From Leucogyrophana mollusca (taxonomy: Eukaryota > Basidiomycota > Agaricomycetes > Boletales): a stretch of DNA of 49,923 bases. The DNA lies in contig MU266537.1 in the NCBI GenBank assembly GCA_021014945.1, positions 1-49,923 on the forward strand. The letters run 5' to 3'. Under the pieces are notes generated by a model, which ran no database searches, was not told where the DNA came from, and saw only the letters and a program-made list of their open reading frames with translations. This document shows, piece by piece, positions 32,529 through 43,080 of the stretch (position 1 is the stretch's first letter; each line of letters begins with the position of its first letter). A program made the translations under genes and the position numbers.

Positions 32529-34080
32529 ATGTCATCGAAACGCAAATGGGACCAGGCAGCACCGGACGCAGTAGCAGCCGATGGAGAGCACCCATCTAAA
32601 GCATCCAAGGTTGATGAAGGAAAGACCGCTTCCGAGGCTGCAGCTGCGGCAGCAGCCATTGCGGCAAAAATCGCTGCTCAATTTAGCGCTGGAGGTCCAT
32701 CGGGTGCAGGGAGCATACAGATAGGAATGAAAGATCCTCACGACGCGGAGTTCACCCATGATATCGATATTAACGATGTACGGAACCGGTATATGTTGAC
32801 GAAAGGCGCGACACAAACCGAGGTGAGAATTTATGGTTGTTATCCTTGTATCTCCTTAACACAGAGACCGGGTTCGAAGATCCACGAGGAGACCGGCGCA
32901 TCCGTTAGCACGAAGGGTGTTTGGTACCCTGACCGATCGAAAGCGACAGAGAAAGACCCCCCTCTTTACCTCCATCTTTCCGCTAACACGAAGGAAATAT
33001 TACAAAAAGCGATTGACAAAGTCAACGAACTGCTTGCCATTGACCTCGGGTCGCTCGTAGAAGACAAGAAGGATCGTATGCGGGAGAAGGTGACGCAAAC
33101 TGCTCACTTTATTTTCGAGTACTGCTCTGAATTTCCATGCAGCGCAAATGGCCGGAAGAGAAACTGCCTGTGGTCATAGAAACCATACGAAACTTCAATG
33201 TCCGAGCCAAAGTTGTTGGACCGTCTGTAAGTAGAGTCTGTCATTGTTGAGGCCATTCCTAATGTTGCGCCAGGGCATGTTCGTCAAATATATCCAACAA
33301 GAGACGGGGACACGAGTACAAATCAAGGGCATCGGCTCAGGGTTCGTCGATCAGGAAACCGGTCGGGAGTCGGATGAGCCCATGCACATACACATTACGT
33401 GCGTATATTTAAGGCCGTCCATTGTGATTTTCTCGCTCACAGCTTGTCGTTCAGTGGGCCAGAGGAAGGCCAAGTTGCCCGAGCGAAGGTTTTAACAGAA
33501 GACCTGTTAGAAGTTGTTCGAGCAGAGCACGCTAAAGCCCAAAGCGTTGCGACGCAACAACAAATGGAGTTGCACCAAGCGCAGATGCAGTATGCACAAT
33601 ACAGCGCCATGGCAGTAAGTGCTGTCGAAGAATGAGATTGTCACCAGCTTGCTGACCATCTCCTTCGTCTTTAGAGCGGTTATGCACCCCCACCTCCCGA
33701 CAACGCCCCACCGCCCCCACCACCTGGCGAGCAGCCTCCGCCACCCCCAGACGGCAGTGCACCCCAACCTCCTTACCCTGGTGGCGCTCAAGGCTCTCCT
33801 CCATCGGGACCCCCGGGCGAAGGTGCCGATGCTTACGCTGCATACTGGTATGTCACTTCGCTCTTGGAAAACTATCTCTCGGGTATTGACGTTCTTGCCG
33901 TCCAGGGCACAATACGGCTACGACGTCAACTCACCACAATTCAAAGAATGGGCGGCCAGCCAGCAGCAACAATATGGTCAGTACTACGCACAAGGCTACG
34001 CCGGGGGAGCAGTACCACCCGCCAACGGAGCACCTGCCCCAAACGATCCAGCACCGCCGCCGCCACCCCCGCCAGCGTAG
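32529..34080 (+). CDS. KH-domain RNA-binding protein, KHDC4/BLOM7-like
   Basis: Seven exons starting MSSKRKWDQAAPDA. Two KH-like regions are seen. The first is INDVRNRYMLTKGATQTE, then IHEETGASVSTKGVWYPD and PLYLHLSANTKEILQKAI. The second is FNVRAKVVGPSGMFVKYIQ, then ETGTRVQIKGIGSGFVD and MHIHITLSFSGPEEGQV. These are hallmarks of KHDC4 (BLOM7), an RNA-binding protein linked to the spliceosome. The C-terminus is Gln-, Pro- and Tyr-rich (QMQYAQYSAMA, AQYGYDVNSPQFKEW) and ends in a proline run. Introns lie near 32823-32866, 33091-33140, 33227-33273, 33400-33440, 33616-33674 and 33849-33905, and all keep the frame. It is expected in the nucleus. The length, near 430 aa, fits the family. Confidence 0.88.
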
Positions 34081-34410
34081 GACCACTGAGTTTAGTACCA
34101 TCATCTACAACGCGGGGCCCATCGCTATTTTATCTCCGTGTATATTCTTGGGTGCATATCAGACCATTTGCTTCCTCGTGTATTCACTTCCCCTGCAGGA
34201 AGTTTGAGATCGTGTTAGGAGCTAACCATCCTTCCATCAGGTAGGCATCCACCACCCACTCAGGTCGTGTGAACCTTAGTCGACGTTTTTGTGGTGAGTT
34301 TGGAGTGTTTATAAATTCGTGCAAACAGCTTCAGAAGATCGCGCCCAACCACCCTGTCAGAGTGATTAACATGAATGCTCATCAAAAATATCCTCAGTGC
34401 AAAACTAAGC
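34081..34410. other. Intergenic 3' of the KH gene
   Basis: Contains the 3' region of the KH gene and the downstream side of the tRNA, with a minus-strand TTTT termination tract just past the tRNA 3' end (about 34400). No gene seen. Confidence 0.5.
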
Positions 34411-34506
34411 TGCCCCAGTGAGGCTCGAACTCACGACCTTCCGATGATTACGTAATTAGCAAGGCTACCTAACAGTCGGACGCTGTAACCAACTCAGCCA
34501 TGGGGC
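34411..34506 (-). tRNA. tRNA-Asn(GTT) with a 24-nt intron
   Basis: Read on the minus strand, the acceptor arms GCCCCA/TGGGGC pair. The D-arm is GGCTGAGTTGGTTACAGC. The anticodon stem TCCGA/TCGGA encloses CTGTTA, placing GTT at positions 34-36. The T-arm contains GTGAGTTCGAGCCTCAC. A 24-nt intron (GGTAGCC to ACGTAATC) follows position 37, the canonical place for nuclear tRNA introns. The mature length is 72 nt plus CCA. A short T tract follows the 3' end, as expected for polymerase III. Confidence 0.93.
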
Positions 34507-34672
34507 ACATGACAACCGCGAAATTTATACCTACATATTATGATTGCAAGCCTGAAGCTAAGAATTGTGGTTAACAACATCGTTCAAACAGTTGTGTTCG
34601 CAGAGAAGCTTCAAGGCATCGAGCTTAAACGTCGTGATAGTGACTGATTCGGTGTGGTGTACATCTCGAAGT

Positions 34673-36223
34673 TTAGTTTTCACCCCTCCCCAACTTATCG
34701 AGACAGCGGATGCCCTGCTCGAACCACTCCTCTCTCGATATCCAGAATTCCTCACGGCCTTTCATGATGTCTGCTAGAACAGCACCTCCTAGGAAAACCA
34801 TGTGCTTCCGGCGCGGAGGATCTTCTATTCTGATCTTGAATTTCTGTCCAGTGCATAAGCCTCCTTTGTCCCAAATGAACGCAGAAAATGATAGAGAACG
34901 CACGTTCAAACGCGTAGGGTCGCCATTCAATACGCGCGTGAGGTATAGCTGCTTCATCTCCTTCTCGAGACGGCTGGGGAGACCGGGGTACATACTAGAC
35001 CCCCCGGATAGAACGATGTGCTTGTACAGTTCACTACGGATATCCACGGCCGCGTTCTGGATAGTCTGGTAAAGCATCTCTGTGGATTGGTGAGCGAGAT
35101 CGTCGAGACATTCACTCGGCGACCTACCTGCTACACCGGGTTGATCAACGTCGACAAGGTGTGGTTGGAACATGCACTCGGGTGCTTCGAAGCGTTCCGA
35201 GCCGACCTTGATCGTTCGGCCGTCTGGTAGCTATTGGAGACCGCCGGTTAGTTTAAACCACTGCAAATCACGTTGATAATCATACCGTATAGTTCTCAAC
35301 CAGCACGGTAGTTTCCTCTGACAATTTTGAGTCAAGATCCAGGTCATAGCTTTACCACCAGCTCAGACGATCATCACTGAAGGGAAACGGACCACGACGC
35401 ACCTGACGTAGCACAGCTTCTCTTTTATCTCCCGAACCGTTTCAAAATCAGCCGTACGGTTGAAGGCGTAACCACGCATCAACAGAAGTTTGATCAGGTA
35501 GCGCGTGACGTCTCGACCAGCAATGTCCAAACGACGAGTCAGATGAGGAAGCGCGAAACCATCGTAAACGGGCACGATATGCGTCACACCGTCACCGGAA
35601 TCAACGACCACGCCAGTCGTCAAACCTGAGCGCCTTCAATCAGCCTCCATCGTCAGCCAACACCTCCAACACAAACCTTGCGCATAAAGTGTCAATACCG
35701 CCTGGATGGCTACATATACGCCCTGGAACCCATACTCCTCAAACATAACCTGCACCATCCTTTGCCGATTGACCTTGGGGTTCATTGGGGGCTCCGTCAG
35801 TAATACCTTCCGCCCGCGCGGATCGACCTTGAGTTTCTCGTCGAAAGTGTAGTCCCAGAGATGTTTCATATCTTCCCAGTTGCGCACGATACCGTGTTCC
35901 ATTGGCTGTGTGACTTGGAGGTAGTTGCGGTTCTCGGCTGCTTCGTCGCCGACCATGATGTCCTTGATCACTGCGGAGCCTACCCGCTCTTCTGCACGCA
36001 GGATCGGGCGGCCGACGACTGAGGGGAATACTAGGCGATGGGTAAATCAGTTAGGTAGGATAGAGAGGCGGGCGGCGCGAAGGTACCATGTTCTGGGAAG
36101 TTGGACCCTGCGTAGCCTACTTTCACGAACTGCGGGGTCCATTCAGACAGAATGCGCGATCTAAAGTTAAATGTTCCTTACACCAGTTCCGTTGTCAACG
36201 ACTAGAGGTGTGCCTGGATCCAT
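34673..36223 (-). CDS. arp2: Actin-related protein 2 (Arp2/3 complex)
   Basis: A multi-exon gene. Exon 1 (36223-36182) encodes [14 protein letters not shown], the actin-fold phosphate loop. It continues [123 protein letters not shown] and the Arp2-specific [19 protein letters not shown]. The end is LDKLGRGEN. The Arp2 subunit, with Arp3 and five ARPC proteins, nucleates branched actin filaments at endocytic patches. All key nucleotide-binding motifs are present. Introns of about 45-60 nt occur throughout, including one after DQPGVA at about 35080-35126. It is the clearest ancient orthologue in the window. Confidence 0.95.
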
Positions 36224-36456
36224 GCCAGTTTCAAAGGCCAGTCAAAGATTGGATGAGAGACCGAAGATAAAGATGAGTTACTGTACAATGATGGTCGCGG
36301 TCACGGTGTGCTATAACTGATCGCATGCATACTTACATATGTTTATGCGACTTTGGCCTGTGGCAGAGCCAAAACATATCAACCACTTGGCCTCACGGAG
36401 AGCAGCTGTTGACAAGGGTATTGTATACTAATGGAATAATTCTAGAGAACGTGGTA

Positions 36457-37375
36457 TCAATGTGTCCGTTGTGTCATTTCCGCTCCTCGGTTCTGCTCCT
36501 GCAACTCCCGCCGGCGACGACGACGTAGACGATACAATATAGCCACAACGACCGCAATAGCAAAGGCTCCAACCACAGCTCCCACAACTTCGCCAGCGAT
36601 CGCTCCCGCTGTTTGGCCGCCGCCACTCTCTCGACTGGCGCTACTCGTTGCTGGTGATAGAGTCGGCGGGGTACTGGAGGGTGGAAACGATATTGTAGGC
36701 AGATAAGAGGCTGTTGCGCTGCACGAAAAGTTCAGGTATGCAACGAAGGAACCATCGTGGAGCAATTACCTGCTGTTGGCGACAGTAAGAGTTATAAATT
36801 CGATATCAAAACGTGCCGAGGATACACCAGGCAAATATGTGATCCCAAGAGTGGTAGTTTGCGTCTCGGGTATATCCACAGCGAAGATATTCTCAATGGA
36901 TGTGTTCACCTCTCTGGTGATGGTAAGTTCGGAAGGGGAGGCAGTTAGAGAGAAGTTGACGCTCGCGTTCGAAAACGGGGAGGTACGCAAATACAAAGCC
37001 GAGCCTGTTCTGTGTGAGCAGATGTCAGGCTCTCAGAGAGATCGCCGTTTACCTCGAAAACTGAGAAACAGTTGTGGTATGGTATAATCCGTTTGAGATA
37101 TGGGGCCGTTCGTGGCGACCACAGTTGTCCCTGGAACGTCATTGACCAATTGCCTAGAAGGACCGTTTCAGGGTAGGGACTCGATAGTGAGACAGTACCA
37201 CTCACCAGGCGCTAACGCAACCTGTATCGATAGCGGAAGTGTTGCAAAGGGCTGGGCTATACACAATATCCGGTGAGTTGCTCTGCAATACGACATTTTG
37301 TTGTGCCCAAGATTGAAGGAGTCCAGCCCCAAGAAAGCAAAGGAGGATATATATCCGGGAGAGACAGTCGGGCAT
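36457..37375 (-). CDS. Type I single-pass membrane protein with basic tail
   Basis: Four exons. The signal peptide is residues 1-24 (MPDCLSRIYILLCFLGAGLL). The extracellular part has VVLQSNSPDIVYSPALCN, WQLVNDVPGTTVVATNG, LYLRTSPFSNASVNFSLT and several N-glycosylation sequons (NAS, NFS, NTS). A Ser/Thr/Pro stalk (SFPPSSTPPTLSPATSS) precedes a Gly/Ala-rich helix (AGAIAGEVVGAVVGAFAIA) and an Arg-rich stop-transfer (RLRRRRRRE) with a short cytoplasmic tail. The start at 37375 is chosen because the signal peptide begins there; the open frame extends to 37450. Splice junctions (CCTG to GCAATTG, TCGAG to GCTCGG, AGCAG to CGCAAC) all hold frame. A cell-surface sensor or adhesin-like role is inferred. 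It is head to head with a second single-pass protein. Confidence 0.82.
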
Positions 37376-38013
37376 TCGAGCGCGTTTGAAGAGAGAGAGG
37401 GCTCGTGGACGGGAGGCAGGATCAGAAGCCGGAAATATGCCTACAACCACGTTACCAACCGCAAATGATGTTCTCTGCTCTTCTTTCCCGAATATCGTTC
37501 ATACAGCGTCAAGAAATGCTGACTGGCGCGCATCCCGTGGGTCAGCAGGGGAGACACACCAAGGTGGACATTTTTGGCTCCAGCCCCGCAAACGGTACAT
37601 AGCCTCAGCTAGGCACTAAGCAAACGATTGATTGAATTTTTCTAGCGGTGGGTAAGCTGGCAACGCGCCAAGGGATAAGTTTGGAGGACTTGGGAAAAGC
37701 AAGCATCTGATCAACCCATCAGCATCAGCCACAGGGTCAAAATAGGGCCGTAACGCACCGTAACGCTCCCGTAACATCGGCGTGACTTATTATGGATGTG
37801 ACTTGTGACATGCGTGACTCGGTTCAGAGCGTGACAGACCCCAATTGACCTTGTGTTCTTTTCGTCCGCTTTCCTTCCCCACAGCGCTCGTCTCGAAAGA
37901 CGTCCTGCCCGCTTTCTTTGCCCTTCGGGTCTTTCATTCTTTTAATACTTCGCTCCTTACGATAAACCACTAAAAAAAACCCACCGAGACGGACAAGAAA
38001 CCAGTGACTAACA
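37376..38013. promoter_or_regulatory. Divergent promoter of two surface proteins, with repeated motifs
   Basis: Between two head-to-head membrane protein genes. Three CCGTAAC copies (37748-37754, 37758-37764, 37769-37775) are followed by five GTGAC copies (within 37782-37835), all on the plus strand. The clustering and regular spacing suggest a transcription-factor binding array for the gene at 38014. No coding sequence is seen. Confidence 0.5.
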
Positions 38014-39462
38014 ATGTCGAGACACGGTAATATTGACGCACGTAGCTCCGGCAAACTTCACCGCAAAGCTGCTCAAGACATCTGGGCGCGCTTCAGTGCG
38101 TCTTACCCGAACGAAGAACCTACTGGATCTCCGTCTGCTGGTCTGGGTCGTAAGTCTTTCGGTTTGATTGGGCTATTGATGCTGATGGGTGTATTCATAA
38201 ATAGCGGCCTCTGCCAAACCCTCGAGTGCTCCTGCAACTTCCGCTGCAATCCTCAAGACCTCCACTACTACCACTTCGTCTTCGTCTTCCTCGACGAGCT
38301 CTTCGACGTCAACCTCGACAACTTCTTCATCCTCGTCGACAATTTCTTCGTCGTCCGCCTTGTCGTCGATCTCAACTCTGTCGACCCCCGCTTACACACC
38401 GGTACGCATCTGTCACCCCAGCCCCCGTTTCTTGTTGCTGATATTCAAATACAGCCCCCGCCTCGTCCTTCTACTTCCAATTACAGGAGTGCGACCGGGT
38501 TATCCCTTGCTCCGAGTTCCTCGACCTCGGCTGCTGCTTCAGCTACTCCTACGGGTACAAGCACAATAAGCACCGGCCTTCTCGTTGGTGGAATCGCTGG
38601 GGGTCTCGTTGGCCTCGCAATCATTGGTTTCGCGCTTATGTTCTGCCTGGTATTCAAACTTGCTTCTCTGACAAGTACTTTTCTTATATGACCATTTTAA
38701 CAGCGCAAGTGCCGCAAGGGCGATGACTACGAGGATGACTTCAATGCGAGCGCGTTCAAGCGTCAGTCTGCCATCCTCGTTGATGATCCAGTTCCACCCC
38801 CCCAGTCATACAATCCGCGTCCTCCTAGCATGATTGAGCGCAAGATGGCCAATGCATCCCCGGCTCTTGCTCGACAGAAATCTTACGGACAGAATTACTA
38901 CGGTGGGTATGGAGGGTACGGTCAACAGTCTTATCAAGCTCCCCCCCCAATGCCGGCAGCATACCAACAACCCGCTATGGGCTACAATGATCCCAGTCAG
39001 CTCGCCCGGCAGCCCTCTCATGCGGCTTACCTCAACCGCCAGCCCTCTGCAGGCGCGCCATATGCATCGCCTGTTGATCCCAGCGCTCACTACGTCGACC
39101 TCGACCGTTCCAGCGTTACCCCCTTCCAAGCTGCACAATACGCTGACATTTCACGTCAGCTGAACAGCTATGACCCTCATATGGCCGCGCCTCATGCTGA
39201 CGAAGATGATTTTGGGCCCCTCCCCAGCCCTTTTGACGACGTCGCGCATGACGATGGTCACCACACCACCGACGCTGTGCCTCGCGCGCCGTCTCCTGTT
39301 CATCTGCAGGAATCAGCTCCCCATGAAGGTGATGCTATCGGAACTGCCGTGACTTCTCCCGATGTTGGTGCTCCGCGCGCCAGAGAGGCACCCAGTGCTA
39401 CCAAGAGGCCAGACACCGTATACACCGTGTATGGTGACGGCGATGCTTACGATGGTATCTAA
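38014..39462 (+). CDS. Ser/Thr-rich single-pass membrane protein, wall-sensor-like
   Basis: Four exons: about 38014-38150, 38206-38401, 38453-38650 and 38703-39462. The N-terminus MSRHGNIDARSSGKLHRKAA has no obvious signal peptide, so a further 5' exon is possible. A Ser/Thr-rich stalk (SSSSSSTSSSTSTSTTSSSS) is likely O-mannosylated. It leads to one transmembrane helix (LLVGGIAGGLVGLAIIGFAL, then MFCL), a basic stop (RKCRKGDD) and a long cytoplasmic tail rich in Tyr, Pro and Gln (QNYYGGYGGYGQQSYQAPPP), ending VYTVYGDGDAYDGI. The layout resembles Mid2/Wsc-type cell-wall stress sensors but lacks their extracellular Cys domain, so the function is inferred. Confidence 0.8.
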
Positions 39463-40702
39463 ACACCCCTTCACATCTTCAATCCACAGTCTATCACCTG
39501 CGTTGAATAAGTGTACATTTTATCCTTGTATCGTCTGCCCTTACCTTTACGTGTGCATGCTGGCCTGCCGTTGTCCACGCGACGCCCAGACTGGTCTCTC
39601 GCGTCGCGTTACTCTTGTCTTCTTACGCTACCGCTGTCGCTGTCCGACATCCCTGGCGACTTCCAATCCAACGCCCTCCTTATTCTCTCGCGCCCCCTTC
39701 CACTACCCCCCGTGAAGGATCATTCACTCGTACGCGCTTGAATGTGCTTTTACTCACCGGCTAACGAGCCTCACCTCGTCGATACCACTTCTCGACCTAC
39801 GCTACGGTTTACAACACCCCCGCCGTATCTCTTCGCGACGCTTGCACGAGTATCTTTATCCTTTTTTTCCACATCAACTCTAGGTTACATTCACTGTAGG
39901 ATGTCGATGTTTCCTGCCTGCGAGTGTCATTCCATTGGTAGCCATAATTGCAAGCTCTTCTTTGCTGTTTACTTTCATACCGGTACTTTGTGTCGTGGTG
40001 ATATACTGCGTTTGGCCAGGTGATTATTTATTGACTATGATCGACCGGGTGGATGGTGTGTCACCGTTAATGGAGCGCTCACCGACGCTCACGGTTCCGA
40101 TCGGTCGATCACAGCAAATCACAAAGATAAGATTGCACCAAGTGTGCTGATGAGTTACATGAGTCAAATCACCGGCATTCGACACCTCCAGCATGCACAG
40201 CACAGGCTGCACATCCGGCTCCCCCCGACGTGCTGCACTCTCCTCTCTCTCCCCAGCACCCCCCTGCCCGAGCAGCTGCAAACCCACGCCGGCGAAGTCG
40301 CATAATGAAGCAATTTTACTGCCACTGCAACAATGATGGAAATTCTTAGAGTAAAAAATTCCTTCACTGACCGAGCTATGGACACATGCAAGACTCAGGA
40401 TCCTTTCATGCCCCTTCATTCTAGTAATTACAGGCTATGGGTGAGTCCACCTCAGTACAATGGCATCTAGTTACATGTCAATTATCCTTAGGTCGCGACA
40501 GAAGACAGGCTATAAGACAAACATCGCAGCGGCAGGTATACGTCGAAGAGCAACTCCGAGTCTGGAAAATGGGTTACCCGAGCTGAGGCGCCGTCTAGTA
40601 TCCGTGAGTATGACGGTGTCCACCTAACAAGTACAGTATCCCATCGCAATAGAAGGTATGGTGCTTGGGTATTATACCCATCCACGCAATGACACCGCGA
40701 CC
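39463..40702. other. Convergent intergenic region
   Basis: About 1.2 kb between two 3' ends. Pyrimidine-rich sequence lies at 39660-39900. The minus-strand frame at 40024-40419 has no domain and is not called. Confidence 0.45.
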
Positions 40703-42523
40703 TCAGCCCGCGTCTCCTAAAGGAGCGTCAACGGTCGACAAAGGAACTGTCGAGAGTTCATATGTCTTGGCAGCATGATCACGTATGGATTTCCTCGCGT
40801 TCAGTCTAGTCGATACATCAGCGGAGGTTAGTGGCATCAATCCAAATAACTCACACCGCCAATAGTGAATTGACGTAGGCTGTCGTGTTTTTTTGTGTCG
40901 CATACTGTTGGTACAGATGAGTCTTCACCACCACAAAGGGCCAGAACCTGATGACATACGAGGATGAACGTCACTAGCGACACCAGACTATGAGACGTCA
41001 GATGTGCTTCGGTGTAAATGTGTCAATGATGCAGCGCCTACCATGTGAGTAATCCCATGTTCACGGTCACGTTTACGAGCTGTTGGATGGGTGTCGCCAC
41101 ACTTAAAATCATTTGGTATCAGACCCTCGTCGAAGTAGCGAAACCTCGGAGAAGTACACATGCCGTTTGACCCCTGTTCGTCGTCGATGCAGATAAAAAA
41201 AGACAGAGCCTGTGATAAGGGTGTCACAAAACGCGCTTATCCCGGCAGCTGCACCCCCCGTAAGCTAGGGGATTATGAGTCATGCGGCCCCGATCGAAAG
41301 GGACAGCGGTGATAAATCCTTACCATCGAGGTATACACAGCGGATACACTCCTGGTGCGAATGCTGGGCCGTGCATAAGTTTTAAAGCCGCCATGGACAA
41401 CAAACAAACTCACGCATCTCCTGCACACACTTAAAGGGAGCAGTAGGTCAGTGCTGCCCAGCGGAGACTCAAAAGACGACACTAACTGATCCCCAGCACT
41501 AATGGAGCTCAGAATATAGTCATAAAGGCTTTATCAACGAATATCTCACCAAATTGAGCAAGAGTCGTCGTGAGCTGTGGGGGCAAATAATGGATTCGCG
41601 GCAGATGCGAGATTAAAAGAGCTCACCACCGCCACTGTAATTAACTTGTTACCACCACTGACTAACAAACCAGATGTGTGAATGAATATTGCGGTTTCTT
41701 AACTTGACTCACTGATCCATACTCTATGGGCGTAGAAGCTGGCTCCCAATAGAGATCAGCTAAAGTGGTACCACCACATCAAAGAAATCACCTTTGAACT
41801 GTGAGCGTGACAACGTACTTGGCCGAAAAAAACATTTTAGTTACATGCACATGTGCTCGAAGTACAATCGTGAAACCCACATTGAGGATTATGGCCATCT
41901 GATAGCCACGGTTTGATTTCATCAGATACTGCGAAAACCGGGCCCTAGCTGAACTCACAAATAATTCCCTGTGAAACACATCGAATGAATTAAGTATACC
42001 TGCGCAGCATGTAACTCACCAAGGTAAAACGGAGAGGCAGGTGGGTGCCGTGCTGCGATGGCACAAAACAAATAATGTCTTGAAATATACTATCATTCCA
42101 TAGGACTGAAGGGAGTCCATGATGCTGTGGCGAGGAAGGGACGAAGATAAGGGCAAGATGATCGTAAGCTACCGGAATGCACGCACAAGATTAGAAGGAC
42201 CTAGACAGAAGAGCTACGATGACTATCAACAAGCGGCAAAAAGTTAGCCTCCAATCTCACCAGCATTCTCAGTGCCTTCTGGTCAAAAGGAAAGGCGCGG
42301 AGATAGAATCCATACTGTCCCAAAGCGACCCCATACATTCTGGTCACGAATAAGTATGATGGGGCCAACGTAGTTTATATTTGAGGGGCGAAAACACACC
42401 CCAGAGAGAAAGCGAGACCTAGCAACGATAGGGAATGTCGCCGAGGCTGAGTCGTTCAAAGGGCGTTGCCTGCTCACCTATGAATGCCGGTCCCCAATTC
42501 TGCTCAAAAGCGGTTCGTGACAT
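40703..42523 (-). CDS. DUF6534-type seven-helix membrane protein in about 16 small exons
   Basis: Reconstructed by joining GT-AG exons. The start is MSRTAFEQNWGPAFIG. It continues LAFSLGMYGVALGQYGFYLR (helix 1), AFPFDQKALRML, MDSLQSYGMIVYFKTLFVL, YLMKSNRGYQMAIILN, YVVTLTVQSFYAHRVWIISG, NKLITVAVLTTTLAQFVLG, SAFCDTLITGSVFFYLHRRR, LVNVTVNMGLLTCLVSLVT and the diagnostic SLLAVLNARKSIRDH, ending LGDAG. The VQ-S-F-Y-x-x-R-V-W, CDTLIT, N-x-G-L-L-T and N-A-R-K-S-I-R motifs identify the Agaricomycete DUF6534 family. Several exons are only 10-16 nt long. One junction, between LRML and IMDSLQ (about 42126-42259), is not settled. The function is unknown; suggested receptor-like. Confidence 0.82.
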
Positions 42524-43080
42524 GGGCTGTGACTCATGTGTAGGAGAGAACCCGACGGTAGACCTATCTGCCACTCGGGCAAGGGTATTGTCAATGTGGG
42601 CAGCTCGGGGGGGGGGTTCAAAAGCAGGGACGGCGCTTTTTCCAAGGGTTTTACATATATTGTTACTTAAAAGTAGGCGACCCTAAGACACGACAAATGG
42701 ATCCCGCGTCCCACAGCAGTGGTACTGTTAGTACGCCAGTTACGACAAAAATCATCGCTGATGAGGCGAGCTTGTGACTTTCTTTTGAGACAGCTTCGGA
42801 TCTCTTGAAAGTATGATCCTGGAATCTCTATTTTATATAACTGAGCAGTTTTCACCATTGACAATCATCATGCCGTACTTACCGTTGACATCAGTACCTC
42901 AAACGTGACCACGGAGACAGGAACCGAGCGCTCGTTGTCCGTTCATCAGCACTGCCAACGCGTCTAACGCTGAGTCTGGTGTTCTTGGAGTCGGAAGCCC
43001 ACTGTGGAACTAGATCCTTCGTTGAACCCCACCCACCATGATCTCCCAGTCAGTCCGTTGTTAGCGAACTTACAGTTATA
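42524..43080. promoter_or_regulatory. Divergent promoter, DUF6534 and HET genes
   Basis: Holds a TATA-like tatataa/ttatata element at 42831-42840 that could serve either strand, and a run of ten G at 42608-42617. No coding sequence recognised. Confidence 0.4.

Noticed and set aside
40024..40419. 131-aa minus-strand frame between two 3' ends
   Set aside because: No recognisable domain or splice continuation; it lies in a convergent intergenic region.
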